DNA of 64,000 nucleotides from Chryseomicrobium excrementi (GCF_002798305.1 NZ_PCGR01000003.1:62001-126000); one strand, 5' to 3'; shown: positions 16,451 through 25,511, counted from the stretch's first letter. Translations and numbers: made by a program. Notes: a model not told the origin generated them from the letters alone.

Positions 16451-17101
16451 TTACTTTGGTTCTTCAAACATAAATTCTACTTGATCTCGATTGGTGTAGA
16501 GGGTGTAGAACGCCTCCGCAATATCTTTCGGATCATAGAACGTACCTGGTTTCACAAAACCCTTTACAGTCACTATGCCTACATAGTGACCATGCTCTTG
16601 CAATTGTTGGTACAAGCTGTGAACCAAGTTACGAAGACCTGCTTTTCCTATCGCAAGAGACGCATAGTCTGGATATGGGTTTAATGCTAAACCGCCACCA
16701 GTAAACAGTAACGAGCCATTTGTCATACGAGGCACGACTTCTTGGACAGCTACCAGTGCGCCTAAAACATTCGCTTGAAAATCCCGTGCGATATCTTCTG
16801 GATCTAATTCAAGCGGCTTTCCAGGTGTAGCAGCAGACACATTGTAGAGGATGGAGTCGATGGAATCATAATGAGTAAGGATTTTCTGTAGTGCTTCTCG
16901 GAGACTCGATACTGACGCCGCATCCCCAATAAATCCTTGGTTTTCGATACCGTGGTGATCCAACTCTGCACCAAATGCTTCAAGCGAAGAAGGACGTCGC
17001 GCGATAAATGCAATAGTTGCGCCGTTCTCCCCGAATTTTTTTGCTGTTGCTAGGCTGATACCTGGACCCGCTCCAATAACAATCAAAACTTTTTGAGACA
17101 T
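16451..17101 (-). CDS. Atypical short-chain dehydrogenase/reductase-like protein
   Basis: 217 residues with a Rossmann N-terminus (VLIVIGAGPGISLATAKKF) that departs from the TGxxxGxG motif. In the active-site segment YASLAIGKAGLR, the Lys that aligns with YxxxK has Leu, not Tyr, four residues before it. So either catalysis is unusual or the protein is non-catalytic. The start is ATG at 17101 behind AAAGGGTGG. It is a single gene upstream of the S-box operon on the other strand. Confidence 0.82.
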   Translation of the reverse strand: MSQKVLIVIGAGPGISLATAKKFGENGATIAFIARRPSSLEAFGAELDHHGIENQGFIGDAASVSSLREALQKILTHYDSIDSILYNVSAATPGKPLELDPEDIARDFQANVLGALVAVQEVVPRMTNGSLLFTGGGLALNPYPDYASLAIGKAGLRNLVHSLYQQLQEHGHYVGIVTVKGFVKPGTFYDPKDIAEAFYTLYTNRDQVEFMFEEPK

Positions 17102-17264
17102 GTGAACCACCCTTTCAAGACAAACGGTAAATCTGCTTAAAAAGTATCATGTTCACCAGTCACTATCAATTTATTAAAACTTTTTCGTAAATTTAAAATC
17201 CTATCGGGACAATAAAGGAACCGCTTTCATAGTAAGACTACTGAAAAAATTAGTAAAATTACTA

Positions 17265-17293
17265 TTGACGAGGTAACTTTGATGCTTTAGACT
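17265..17293 (+). promoter_or_regulatory. Sigma-A promoter of the S-box/metNIQ operon
   Basis: TTGACG, a 17-bp spacer and TAGACT, about 50 bp before the riboswitch aptamer. Confidence 0.75.
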
Positions 17294-17342
17294 GTGAAAC
17301 AGTTAGCAAGTCGAAATAAACCAACAACTACATACCAGCAAT

Positions 17343-17502
17343 TCTTATCACGAGAGACGGAGGGACAGGCCCTGTGAAGTCTCGGCAAAGCGCGCAAGCG
17401 TCAGTGCCAAATCCTGCAAGTGTCCATCACTTGAGAGATAAGACTGAGAGGCTTCTTTATGGCTTTCATTTCTTATGTTCTTAAGAGATGAAGGTCTTTT
17501 TT
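17343..17502 (+). promoter_or_regulatory. SAM-I (S-box) riboswitch
   Basis: The P1 strands TCTTATC (17343-17349) and GATAAGA (17437-17443) enclose the conserved GAGGGA, GGCCCTGTGAAG, CGGCAA and AGTGCCAAATCCTGCAAG segments. An expression-platform terminator stem (17463-17493) with a T run follows. When S-adenosylmethionine is plentiful, transcription stops before metN. Confidence 0.97.
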
Positions 17503-17539
17503 TATGTTCAAAACCCGTTAGAAAGTAGGGATTTCCACC

Positions 17540-18565
17540 ATGATTACATTCCAAGATGTATCCAAAACATTTAAAGTCGGCAAACGAGATGTCCATGCGG
17601 TACAGAACGTATCGCTCGATGTGAAGAAAGGCGATATCTTCGGCATCATCGGATTCAGTGGAGCCGGCAAAAGTACATTGCTTCGACTCGTGAATTTACT
17701 TGAGAAGCCGACGACGGGCGTTATCACGATCAACAATACGGACATCACATCCTTGAGTGCCAAAGAACTTCGGCTGCAACGACGCCGAATCGGGATGATC
17801 TTTCAGAACTTCAACTTGTTCACGTCTAGAACGGTTGCCGGTAACGTCGGCTACCCGTTAAAACTCGAAGGCACACCAAAAGCAGAAATCGCACGTCGCA
17901 CAAAAGAGCTGCTCGAGTTCGTTGGACTTTCGGACAAGGCAGACAACTACCCAGAACAACTGTCTGGTGGTCAGAAGCAGCGCGTCGGAATTGCACGAGC
18001 ACTCGCAACGAACCCAGAAATTCTGATCTGTGACGAGGCCACTTCAGCACTCGACCCGGAAACGACAGAAGATATCTTGAAACTTTTAAAGCGCGTCAAC
18101 GAAGAGTTCGGAATCACCGTCCTCCTAATTACTCATGAGATGAACGTCATCTCGACCATCTGCAACCGTGTCGCAGTCATGGAGAACGGACATGTCATCG
18201 AGCATGGAGACGTTTTTGAAGTCTTCACGAATCCGTCGCATCCGACGACGAAGCGTTTTATCCAATCGGTCAACAAAGACTTGCCATCTCAAGCACTCTT
18301 GAAAGAATGGCATGCAGCAGGAGATCAGCATATCTACCAAGTGACGTTCACAGGAGCTGCAACGAGTCAGCCACTGTTATCGAAGATTACACAGCAGCAT
18401 GATGTACACTTTAACGTCGTGTACGGAGCTGTCCGTGAGATTCAAAACCAACTGCTAGGGAACCTGGTGGTGTCGTTTAAGGGGAAACCGGAAGATATTC
18501 AAAAAGCGATTCAAGACCTGAATCAGGTCGTCGCCATCAAGGAGGTCAGTATCCATGAAAGTTGA
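17540..18565 (+). CDS. metN: Methionine ABC importer, ATP-binding subunit MetN
   Basis: 341 residues. Walker A is GFSGAGKST, the signature is LSGGQKQR, Walker B is LICDEATSALDP, and a C-terminal NIL ligand-sensing domain (about 265-341) mediates inhibition by intracellular methionine. It powers import with MetI and MetQ. It is first in the S-box operon and its end overlaps metI by 11 nt. Confidence 0.96.
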   Translation: MITFQDVSKTFKVGKRDVHAVQNVSLDVKKGDIFGIIGFSGAGKSTLLRLVNLLEKPTTGVITINNTDITSLSAKELRLQRRRIGMIFQNFNLFTSRTVAGNVGYPLKLEGTPKAEIARRTKELLEFVGLSDKADNYPEQLSGGQKQRVGIARALATNPEILICDEATSALDPETTEDILKLLKRVNEEFGITVLLITHEMNVISTICNRVAVMENGHVIEHGDVFEVFTNPSHPTTKRFIQSVNKDLPSQALLKEWHAAGDQHIYQVTFTGAATSQPLLSKITQQHDVHFNVVYGAVREIQNQLLGNLVVSFKGKPEDIQKAIQDLNQVVAIKEVSIHES

Positions 18566-19217
18566 ATGGAGTACATTCTACCAGCGCATCATTGAAGCAA
18601 CCGGTGAGACCATCACTATGGTCATCTTGACCCTAATCCTCGGTTCCATTCTAGGCATCTTAGTTGGTCTCGCTTTGTTCGTTTCAAGACAAGGCAATAT
18701 ACTAGAAAATCGCTTCTTGTACGGATTGCTCAACTTGATCATCAACGTCGTACGTCCTATCCCGTTCATCGTGTTCCTTGTGTTCTTGATGCCTGTCACG
18801 CGACTCGTTATGGGAACGACGATTGGCGTGGGAGCAGCTGTGTTCCCGATGGCCATCATGGCGACGTTTAGCGTGGCACGAATTGTTGAACAGAACCTAC
18901 TTAGTATCGATCCGGGTGTCATCGAAGCCGCAAAAGCAATGGGTGCTAGCCCGTTCCAGATTGTATTTACCGTGCTCATTCCTGAAGCACTTGGCCCACT
19001 GATTCTCGGACTAACATTTGTTACCGTCAGTCTGATCGACTTCTCGGCAGTAGCCGGTTATGTGGGCGGCGGGGGTCTTGGTCATATTGCCATTACTTAC
19101 GGCTACCAGCGTTTTGATACCAGCGTCATGGTCGTCACCGTCATTGTATTGATTCTGCTCGTACAGATTGCGCAGTGGCTTGGAAATACATTATCTAAAA
19201 AAATTATGAGACGATAG
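18555..19217 (+). CDS. metI: Methionine ABC importer, permease MetI
   Basis: 220 residues with five or six membrane segments and the EAA loop EAAKAMGASPFQIVFTVLIPEA, which contacts MetN. Overlap with metN and a 12-bp gap to metQ show co-transcription under the S-box. Confidence 0.96.
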   Translation: MKVEWSTFYQRIIEATGETITMVILTLILGSILGILVGLALFVSRQGNILENRFLYGLLNLIINVVRPIPFIVFLVFLMPVTRLVMGTTIGVGAAVFPMAIMATFSVARIVEQNLLSIDPGVIEAAKAMGASPFQIVFTVLIPEALGPLILGLTFVTVSLIDFSAVAGYVGGGGLGHIAITYGYQRFDTSVMVVTVIVLILLVQIAQWLGNTLSKKIMRR

Positions 19218-19229
19218 GAGACTACACAC

Positions 19230-20090
19230 ATGAAAAACCTAAAACTCACGGCTCTTGCCGCAACAGCAGCGCTCACACTAGCTGCTTGTAACTCAGCAGA
19301 TGGAGCAGAAGAAACAATCAAAATCGGGGTGAACGGTGCCGATGAACCGCAATGGCCAGTCATCGTAGAACTTGCAAAAGAAGATGGCTTGAACGTAGAA
19401 ATCGTGGAGTTCACAGACTATATTATGCCAAACAAGGCTTTAGCAGCAGGGGACATCGACTTGAACGCATTCCAGACAATCTCGTTCTTCTCGAACTTTG
19501 TAGCTGAGTCTGGAGAAGACTTAGCGCCAGTTGGAACGACTGTCTTCGCACCACTGGGAGTCTACTCTGACAAAATCGAATCGTTAGATGAGCTGAAGAA
19601 GGGTGATCAAGTCGCCATTCCAAATGATGCATCGACACTGCCACGTGCATTGAACTTGTTGCAAGAAGCAGGAGTGATTGAGTTAGCAGACGATTTTGGA
19701 ATTACGGGTGACCTGGATCAGATCACTTCGAATCCTTTAGAACTTGAATTCATCGCAATGGAGCCACAACAGACAGCTCGTGTATTACCAGACGTAGCGA
19801 TTTCACTCATCAACAACGGAGTGGCTGTGCAAGCTGGCTTTGTTCCAGCAGAAGATGCCGTGTACTTTGAGAATGCAGATTCCGATACTATCGAACCGTA
19901 CATCAACATCATTGCTGCACGTGCAGACGAAGCAGATAAAGAAGAGTATCAGCAAATTGTCGAGTATTACCAAGATCCAGCAGTTGAAGCTGCTATCAAT
20001 GAAGAGTTTAAAGGAAGCAAATTCATCATTCGCAAAACAGCCGAAGAAACTGTTGCTATGTTTGAAAAAATGAACAGCTATTTTAAATAA
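19230..20090 (+). CDS. metQ: Methionine-binding lipoprotein MetQ
   Basis: 286 residues, NlpA/MetQ family substrate-binding protein. The lipoprotein signal ends LTLAAC, with Cys20 as the lipidated residue, followed by a periplasmic-binding-protein fold (DYIMPNKALAAGDIDLNAFQT is typical). It delivers methionine or methionine derivatives to MetNI outside the membrane. Confidence 0.96.
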   Translation: MKNLKLTALAATAALTLAACNSADGAEETIKIGVNGADEPQWPVIVELAKEDGLNVEIVEFTDYIMPNKALAAGDIDLNAFQTISFFSNFVAESGEDLAPVGTTVFAPLGVYSDKIESLDELKKGDQVAIPNDASTLPRALNLLQEAGVIELADDFGITGDLDQITSNPLELEFIAMEPQQTARVLPDVAISLINNGVAVQAGFVPAEDAVYFENADSDTIEPYINIIAARADEADKEEYQQIVEYYQDPAVEAAINEEFKGSKFIIRKTAEETVAMFEKMNSYFK

Positions 20091-20099
20091 AGGCACCCA

Positions 20100-20140
20100 C
20101 CCACTGCAGCTTTGACCCCCTTTGCTGCGGTGGGTTTTTT
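20100..20140 (+). terminator. metNIQ terminator
   Basis: CCCACTGCAGC / GCTGCGGTGGG stem followed by TTTTTT. Confidence 0.9.
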
Positions 20141-20174
20141 CGATTACACTGTAAAAAAGAAAGTGGGGATTCCA

Positions 20175-21068
20175 GTGAAGGGACAGTCAGTGATTTTAAA
20201 CTGCCAAGATGATTACCGATTCGAGGAAAGCCTGAAGCTGCTCGGTCGCTCGCCTATAGAGGTCACCCACCATGTAAAGGACGGACGTGTTAGGAAGTGG
20301 CTGCCTTTATCTCGACCGCTACTTGTTCAAGTAAATCCAGTTGAGGCGGGTCTTCAATTGACGGCTTTAAGTGATGTAAGAAATGCCGAGCATTTAGAGG
20401 AAGCAGCTCGTTATGTTGAAATGTGGCTTGGTTTACAAGTAAACATTGAAGGGTTTTATCAACTAACTGAAGGGGATGACTTGTTACGACCTTTAGCGCA
20501 AGACTACAGAGGCTTGCGAATCGTTCAGATACCCGAGCTCTTTGAAGCACTGTCATGGGCCATTATGGGGCAGCAGATCAATCTGACGTTTGCTTATACG
20601 CTAAAGAAACGCTTTGTGGAACGGTACGGAGAAGGAATGGCTTATCAAGGAGAGATGTACTGGCAGTTTCCGAAACCGGAAGATGTTGTAAATGTTTCAG
20701 TTGAAGAATTGCAAGAACTGCAGCTGACGAGACGAAAAGCGGAGTATATTCTAGGTGTTGCGAAACTAATGATCACTGGCGAGCTTGAGAAAGCGCAGCT
20801 AGAGTCACTCAGTGATGATGGCCTTCGCCAGAGGTTACTAGCCATCCGAGGAATCGGTCCTTGGACAGCAGACTATGTGAGCATGCGCTGTTTTGGCCGC
20901 ACCTCCGCGTTCCCGATAGGAGATGCAGGTCTTCATCAGGCTGTGCGGAAGCACTTGAATCTCGATAGAAAACCAACCGTAAAAGAACTCGAGACACTTG
21001 GTGCTCGTTGGCAGGGCTGGCAGTCATACGCCACCTATTACTTATGGCGAAGTTTAAGTACAAACTAG
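20175..21068 (+). CDS. alkA: DNA-3-methyladenine glycosylase II (AlkA)
   Basis: 297-residue HhH-GPD base-excision glycosylase. The helix-hairpin-helix IRGIGPWTADYVSMR is followed by FPIGDAGL, carrying the catalytic Asp. It removes alkylated purines. The start is taken as GTG 20175 after GTGGGGATTCCA; an in-frame TTG at 20112 lies inside the metQ terminator and is rejected. The length matches B. subtilis AlkA (about 303). Confidence 0.9.
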   Translation: MKGQSVILNCQDDYRFEESLKLLGRSPIEVTHHVKDGRVRKWLPLSRPLLVQVNPVEAGLQLTALSDVRNAEHLEEAARYVEMWLGLQVNIEGFYQLTEGDDLLRPLAQDYRGLRIVQIPELFEALSWAIMGQQINLTFAYTLKKRFVERYGEGMAYQGEMYWQFPKPEDVVNVSVEELQELQLTRRKAEYILGVAKLMITGELEKAQLESLSDDGLRQRLLAIRGIGPWTADYVSMRCFGRTSAFPIGDAGLHQAVRKHLNLDRKPTVKELETLGARWQGWQSYATYYLWRSLSTN

Positions 21069-21180
21069 TCCATCATCAGGCTACCCCAAGAGTGCATCGC
21101 CTCTAAAAGTGGACGCAGCGTCAATCCTTTATCTGTAATCGAGTATTCCACTCGAGGTGGTACTTCATTTTCTGTATCCA
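21065..21180 (-). pseudogene. hxlR-family regulator remnant (3' end only)
   Basis: Only the last roughly 37 codons are left: ENEVPPRVEYSITDKG...LLEAMHSWG, the conserved wing and C-terminus of HxlR-type MarR-like regulators. Its 5' part is missing and the sequence runs directly into another broken gene. The stop overlaps the end of alkA. Confidence 0.85.
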
Positions 21181-21181
21181 A

Positions 21182-21367
21182 GATCCAGATATTGAAGGCA
21201 TGGTCGAGAAAGTCGTCAAGCACGGCGGTAAGCAACGTATGCCGATTCGTGAATACTACCCGAACGAAAAGCCATATAAAATGGTGTACGTTAAAGATCC
21301 ATTTGGCAACATTGTTGAGATCTATACACACAGCTATGAACTGACTTACTCGCAAGGAGCGTATTAA
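21182..21367 (+). pseudogene. VOC/glyoxalase family remnant (3' end only)
   Basis: 61 codons remain in one frame without a start: VVKHGGKQRMPIREYYPNEK, then VYVKDPFGNIVEIYTHSYEL and the stop. This is the C-terminal third of a VOC protein of the kind usually encoded divergently from an hxlR gene. Both partners lost their 5' ends and shared promoter here. Confidence 0.85.
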
Positions 21368-21388
21368 ATCAACTAACGAGGTGGTAGT

Positions 21389-21916
21389 GTGAGGCACGTT
21401 GTAGTAAAACCCTATCAAGAAGAATGGCAACAGCAATTTCAACAAGAAGCCCAGACTCTTCACGACCTGTTTGGAAGTTTAGTTGTAGACATTCATCATA
21501 TCGGGAGTACGGCAGTTCCAGGTCTTGCAGCAAAACCGGTGATTGATTTGTTACCAGTCGTAACAAACCTTGAGCAAGTCGATGCTTTCAATGCTCGGAT
21601 GGAAGCACTCGGCTATGAGCCAAGAGGAGAGAACGGACTTCCCGGTCGGCGTTACTTTCAAAAAGGTGGCGACAATCGTACCCATCATGTCCATGTATTT
21701 GAAATGGGGAATCCGGAAATCGAGCGTCATTTGGTTTTTCGAGATTATCTCCGTGCACATCCTGAGGAAGCCTTGCGATACGGTGAATGGAAACTTCAAC
21801 TTGCCCGAATGTATTCCACCGACATCTCGAGTTATATAGAAGGAAAACATGACTTGGTGCAACAACTTGAAAATCTGGCCACAGCTTGGAGAGCCCATAA
21901 GACAGAATCCTTGTAA
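21389..21916 (+). CDS. GrpB family protein (UPF0157 nucleotidyltransferase fold)
   Basis: 175 residues with the signature HHIGSTAVPGLAAKPVIDLL (GST-x8-KP-x-ID) and a downstream THHVHVF. GrpB proteins have a nucleotidyltransferase fold, but their reaction is not established. The start is GTG 21389 behind GAGGTGG, just after the VOC remnant. It is possibly read from whatever promoter the deletion left. Confidence 0.9.
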   Translation: MRHVVVKPYQEEWQQQFQQEAQTLHDLFGSLVVDIHHIGSTAVPGLAAKPVIDLLPVVTNLEQVDAFNARMEALGYEPRGENGLPGRRYFQKGGDNRTHHVHVFEMGNPEIERHLVFRDYLRAHPEEALRYGEWKLQLARMYSTDISSYIEGKHDLVQQLENLATAWRAHKTESL

Positions 21917-21972
21917 ATGAAAACAGGCAGGCGTATCCTTCCTGTAGTAGAAAACTCAAGGAGGCGTTGGAG

Positions 21973-22953
21973 ATGAAAGCACTGTTGCTTGAAGAAAAAG
22001 GTTTATGGAAAGAGATGAAAGTGCAGGACATCGAGACACCGACACCAGGACCGGGTGAAGTCCTTGTCAAAGTCCATGCGGCGGGATTGAACCCGGTCGA
22101 TTATAAGACAGGAACGAACGGCAACCCAAACTGGAGCTACCCTCACATCCTAGGACTTGATGCAGCCGGTACGATTGAAGCAGTCGGAGAAGGCGTGACG
22201 GAATGGAATCAAGGGGACCGCGTGTTATTCCACGGTGACTTACGCAAACAAGGTGTGTTTGCTGAGTTTGCAGTGACCACTGCGCACACGATCTCGCGAA
22301 TTCCGGATGAAGTATCATTCGAGGACGCGGCTGCGTTGCCAACTGCCGCTTATACAGCGTATCAAGCGCTGTTCCGGAAGTTCCCGATGAACGTCCTGGA
22401 TACTTTGCTGATCCATGCAGGAGCGGGAGGCGTCGGTGGATTTGCGATTCAGTTCGCCAAACAAGCGGGCAAAACCGTGTACTCGACAGCTTCTAAACAC
22501 AACCATGAGTATGTGAAATCTTTAGGTGCGGACGAAGTAATCGATTACCGCGAGGAAGATGTAAAAGCACGTGTAATGGAACTGACAGATGGACGTGGAG
22601 TGGACGCTGTTTTAGATACAGTTAACCGCGAGAGTGCCACAAACTCCCTCGACTTGATTGCGTATGGCGGGCACTTGGCGCATATCGCAGGAGCACCGGA
22701 CTACACACACATCACACCGTTCACACGCGTGATCTCGTATCATGAAGTAGCACTTGCTGCGAACCACCAACAGAACGATGTAGTCGCAGAGCGTGACCTT
22801 GCTCGAATCGGAGACGACGTACTGCATATGCTTGCAGAAGGTAAAATCAAATCACTTCTTGAGTGCACCATTACTTTAGAAGAGGTTCCACAAGCCTTAG
22901 AAGAACTTTCCGAGCGTCATGTGAAAGGCAAGATTGTAGCAAAACTGTTCTAA
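21973..22953 (+). CDS. NADPH:quinone reductase-like medium-chain dehydrogenase
   Basis: 326 residues, MDR superfamily: a GroES-like N-domain (GEVLVKVHAAGLNPVDYK, GLDAAGTIEAVG) and a Rossmann domain (HAGAGGVGGFAIQFAK). No structural zinc Cys lobe is visible, as in quinone oxidoreductases, so probably NADPH-dependent reduction of quinones or enones. The start is ATG 21973, 9 nt after AGGAGG. Confidence 0.88.
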   Translation: MKALLLEEKGLWKEMKVQDIETPTPGPGEVLVKVHAAGLNPVDYKTGTNGNPNWSYPHILGLDAAGTIEAVGEGVTEWNQGDRVLFHGDLRKQGVFAEFAVTTAHTISRIPDEVSFEDAAALPTAAYTAYQALFRKFPMNVLDTLLIHAGAGGVGGFAIQFAKQAGKTVYSTASKHNHEYVKSLGADEVIDYREEDVKARVMELTDGRGVDAVLDTVNRESATNSLDLIAYGGHLAHIAGAPDYTHITPFTRVISYHEVALAANHQQNDVVAERDLARIGDDVLHMLAEGKIKSLLECTITLEEVPQALEELSERHVKGKIVAKLF

Positions 22954-23006
22954 TATTGATTACAATCCCTAAGTGATTCATTTTCAAAAATCAACACACA
23001 GTAAAA

Positions 23007-23032
23007 AAGCAGCTCTCCTAAGAGGGCTGCTT
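23007..23032. terminator. Bidirectional terminator
   Basis: AAGCAGCTCTC...AGAGGGCTGCTT hairpin with A and T tracts between convergent genes. It overlaps the stop of the GNAT gene. Confidence 0.85.
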
Positions 23033-23591
23033 ATTCTTTATCCAAAAATAAGGCCATACGGATCAGGCTATGGTAAGTGCCGTCTTCCATTTTGATGGCT
23101 TTTCGTTGAATACCTTCTTTGATGAACCCGACGCGTTCATACAGAGCGACGGCTGGTTGGTTGTCTGAAAACACATCTAAAGTTACTTTCTCAAGTAGAG
23201 GATTTCCTTGAGCCCACTGGATGAGTTGCTCTACCATGGCTCTTCCTAAACTTTGTCCACGCACTTCATGGAGTAAGGACATACTCATTTCTCCCTGATG
23301 TGCGATACGTTTCCGGTGCCCATTTTGAAAATTGAGAAACCCGACAACATGCCCATCTAGTTCTGCCAAGAGAGCTAGTTGGTGAGGATGCTCCATATAG
23401 GAGGCTAAGAACTGGTGTTGATCCTCCACCGTTTTCGTGAATTCTTCTCGCGTTGTCAGGAGATAAGGCGCTTCGTCCATAACGTCTTGAGTGTATGTAA
23501 GGACGGCCTGTGCATCATCTGGTGTTGCGGTACGAATCGTGACCGACTGCTGCGATGGTAAGAGAAGTGTAACTGGTTGAATGCTTCCCAT
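23031..23591 (-). CDS. GNAT N-acetyltransferase
   Basis: 186 residues. VTIRTATPDDAQAVLTY starts the fold and VRGQSLGRAMVEQLIQW is the acetyl-CoA loop; the end DNQPAVALYERVGFIKEG is typical of RimJ/RimL-like or SpeG-like enzymes. AAGGAGGGTGAACAA precedes ATG. The substrate is unknown. Confidence 0.88.
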   Translation of the reverse strand: MGSIQPVTLLLPSQQSVTIRTATPDDAQAVLTYTQDVMDEAPYLLTTREEFTKTVEDQHQFLASYMEHPHQLALLAELDGHVVGFLNFQNGHRKRIAHQGEMSMSLLHEVRGQSLGRAMVEQLIQWAQGNPLLEKVTLDVFSDNQPAVALYERVGFIKEGIQRKAIKMEDGTYHSLIRMALFLDKE

Positions 23592-23610
23592 TTGTTCACC
23601 CTCCTTAAAA

Positions 23611-24069
23611 TCAATCTAGATCTTGTAAGTTTTTCGTATACGATCTGTGTAAAGACAGAACATGAACTCCAGAATAGAGCGCCGTAAGAAGAATCAAAAA
23701 TCCTCCAAATTCCAACCATTCCGCAGGTGTAGAAGGGACGCTGATTATAAATAAGTAAACAATACAATATACCGCTACAAAGCCAAGGGTCTGCCCGATA
23801 ATCTTCTTGAGCTCTTTGCTATAAGCTTTACTTGTGAATACCTCTGTATACTCCATACCTGAAAGTACATATCGCCCCATTAAATAAAGCAACACAATGC
23901 CAAGCCCTATCAATAGAGTAAATGAAGTATCTAAACTCACCATTTGTGCCACTACGATCATAACAATTGAATAGACGATAGATAAAACAGTTGCCTCTGC
24001 AAAAAATTGAAGTAAACGTTGTTGCTTGTACTCATCATTCGGTAAAAAAATAGTTAACCATGAATTCAC
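23611..24069 (-). CDS. Membrane protein paired with an XRE regulator
   Basis: 152 residues with four predicted membrane helices (roughly 25-45, 50-70, 95-113, 120-140). It overlaps the upstream XRE gene by 4 nt. Two-gene units of a small XRE protein and a four-helix membrane protein (often DUF3278-like) are common in Bacillota; the function is unknown. Confidence 0.75.
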   Translation of the reverse strand: MNSWLTIFLPNDEYKQQRLLQFFAEATVLSIVYSIVMIVVAQMVSLDTSFTLLIGLGIVLLYLMGRYVLSGMEYTEVFTSKAYSKELKKIIGQTLGFVAVYCIVYLFIISVPSTPAEWLEFGGFLILLTALYSGVHVLSLHRSYTKNLQDLD

Positions 24070-24266
24070 TTTTCCTCAACCTCCCAAAATAATTCATCAA
24101 GTGTCTTTCCAAGCTCTTTAGCGAGAGCAATACATAATTGAAGACTTGGATTATACGTACCTTTCTCGATCAAACCTATTGTTTGACGAGTGATTCCAGT
24201 CTTCCTCGCAAGATCTGTCTGCGTGATGTTGGCAGCAATGCGAGCTGATCTCACATGATTTTTCAT
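24066..24266 (-). CDS. Small XRE-family transcription regulator
   Basis: 66-residue HTH_3 protein of the YozG/YgzD type: ARIAANITQTDLARKTGITRQT is the helix-turn-helix, and LAKELGKTLDELFW the end. It starts at ATG behind AAGGGGATTTT. AT-rich DNA upstream (24270-24330) probably holds its promoter and operator. It likely controls itself and the downstream membrane gene. Confidence 0.88.
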   Translation of the reverse strand: MKNHVRSARIAANITQTDLARKTGITRQTIGLIEKGTYNPSLQLCIALAKELGKTLDELFWEVEEK

Positions 24267-24443
24267 AAAATCCCCTTATCATTTGTAATATATATGTTGC
24301 GTATGCAATTTATATATTACATTCTCTGGTACATACTGTCAACAACCAAACGGAACCTTTTAAAATGTAGTCCTAGCTTCCGTGGGTAGTTGAACCCCTA
24401 AAAAAACAAGGGTAAAGTAGAAAGTAACAGATGGGAGGTTCTT

Positions 24444-24917
24444 ATGACAGTAGTTTATTTGACAGGTTTATCAGGAGTTGGAACAACAAGTGCTTTAACA
24501 GGATTAAAACGGCTGGGCTACCAAACGATAGACACAGATTATGGAGACTATGTAACAGAAGTACCTCAAGTGACCGGTACGGCAAGATTATTAAAAGAAG
24601 ATAAAATGGCTAAGTTGTTGGAATCTGCGGGTTCATCTCATCTCTTTATTTCAGGGTGTTGCGACAATCAATCAACATTTTATAAAGACTTTGATGTGGT
24701 CGTGTTGTTGAAAGCAGATCTTACAACTATGCTAAAGAGAGTTGAGAAACGGGACACGAACGATTATGGAAAAACGCCCGAGCAGCGTGCAGAGATTCTA
24801 GAAAATCACAGAACAGTATTGCCACTATTAGAAAAAAGTTCAGATGTCATTATTGATACTACAACGCAAAGTGTTGATGACGTTTGTAAGATTCTTGAAG
24901 GCTTATTAAAAAACTGA
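24444..24917 (+). CDS. P-loop kinase-like protein with an altered Walker A
   Basis: 157 residues similar in layout to shikimate-kinase/AAA-like small kinases: VVYLTGLSGVGTTSALTGL, then a DTDYGDY segment, LFISGCCDNQ and KRVEKRDTNDYGK. The Walker A Lys is replaced by Thr (GLSGVGTT instead of GxxGxGKT), which should weaken ATP binding or catalysis. The rest looks intact. Good GGGAGG ribosome site. It is followed 14 bp later by the DUF4256 gene. Confidence 0.78.
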   Translation: MTVVYLTGLSGVGTTSALTGLKRLGYQTIDTDYGDYVTEVPQVTGTARLLKEDKMAKLLESAGSSHLFISGCCDNQSTFYKDFDVVVLLKADLTTMLKRVEKRDTNDYGKTPEQRAEILENHRTVLPLLEKSSDVIIDTTTQSVDDVCKILEGLLKN

Positions 24918-24930
24918 GAGGGGAAGTCGA

Positions 24931-25491
24931 ATGGCACATCACAATCTATCTAATGAAGAGAGACGGGAGCTTTTGGGAACACTTCAATCCCGTTTTGAGA
25001 AGAACAGTGACCGGCATCCCGCACTTCCTTGGCAACAAGTTGCGGACAAGTTAGAAGAAAATGCAGAAGCTTTAGTAAGCCTCTATGAAATGGAACAATC
25101 CGGTGGCGAACCAGATGTTGTGTATTTTGATGAAGCATCAGGTGCGTTTCACTTCTATGACTGCGCGAAAGAAAGTCCAAAGGGACGTCGCAGCACATGC
25201 TTCGATCAAGCCGCACGGGAAGGTCGTAAGAAGTTTCCGCCAGAGCAATCGGCTGTTGAAATGGCAGAAGCGATGGGTGTAGAACTACTAGACGAAGAGC
25301 AGTATCGCTATCTACAAACTCTTGGCGAATTCGACCTGAAGACGTCCAGTTGGATTGCTACACCTGAAGCGATTCGAACGCTTGGGGGTGCTTTGTTTGC
25401 GGATCGTCGTTACAACACAGTCTTTGTATACCACAACGGAGCCGATTCCTATTACGCGGCACGTGGCTGGCGTGGAATATTGAAAGTTTAG
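24931..25491 (+). CDS. DUF4256 family protein
   Basis: 186 residues. Conserved blocks include DVVYFDEASGAFHFYDCAKE, CFDQAAREGRKKFPP and GGALFADRRYNTVFVYHNGA, as in DUF4256 proteins of Firmicutes. Function unknown. The AGAGGGG ribosome site is close to the previous gene's stop, so the two genes plus the next two form a likely operon. Confidence 0.85.
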   Translation: MAHHNLSNEERRELLGTLQSRFEKNSDRHPALPWQQVADKLEENAEALVSLYEMEQSGGEPDVVYFDEASGAFHFYDCAKESPKGRRSTCFDQAAREGRKKFPPEQSAVEMAEAMGVELLDEEQYRYLQTLGEFDLKTSSWIATPEAIRTLGGALFADRRYNTVFVYHNGADSYYAARGWRGILKV

Positions 25492-25511
25492 AAATGTACA
25501 GGGGGATTGAG

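Noticed and set aside
20112..20174. TTG start for alkA at 20112
   Set aside because: It lies inside the metQ terminator hairpin.
21065..21463. 132-codon minus-strand frame as an intact regulator gene
   Set aside because: Only the last 37 codons resemble HxlR; the rest is the antisense of the VOC remnant and of the GrpB start.
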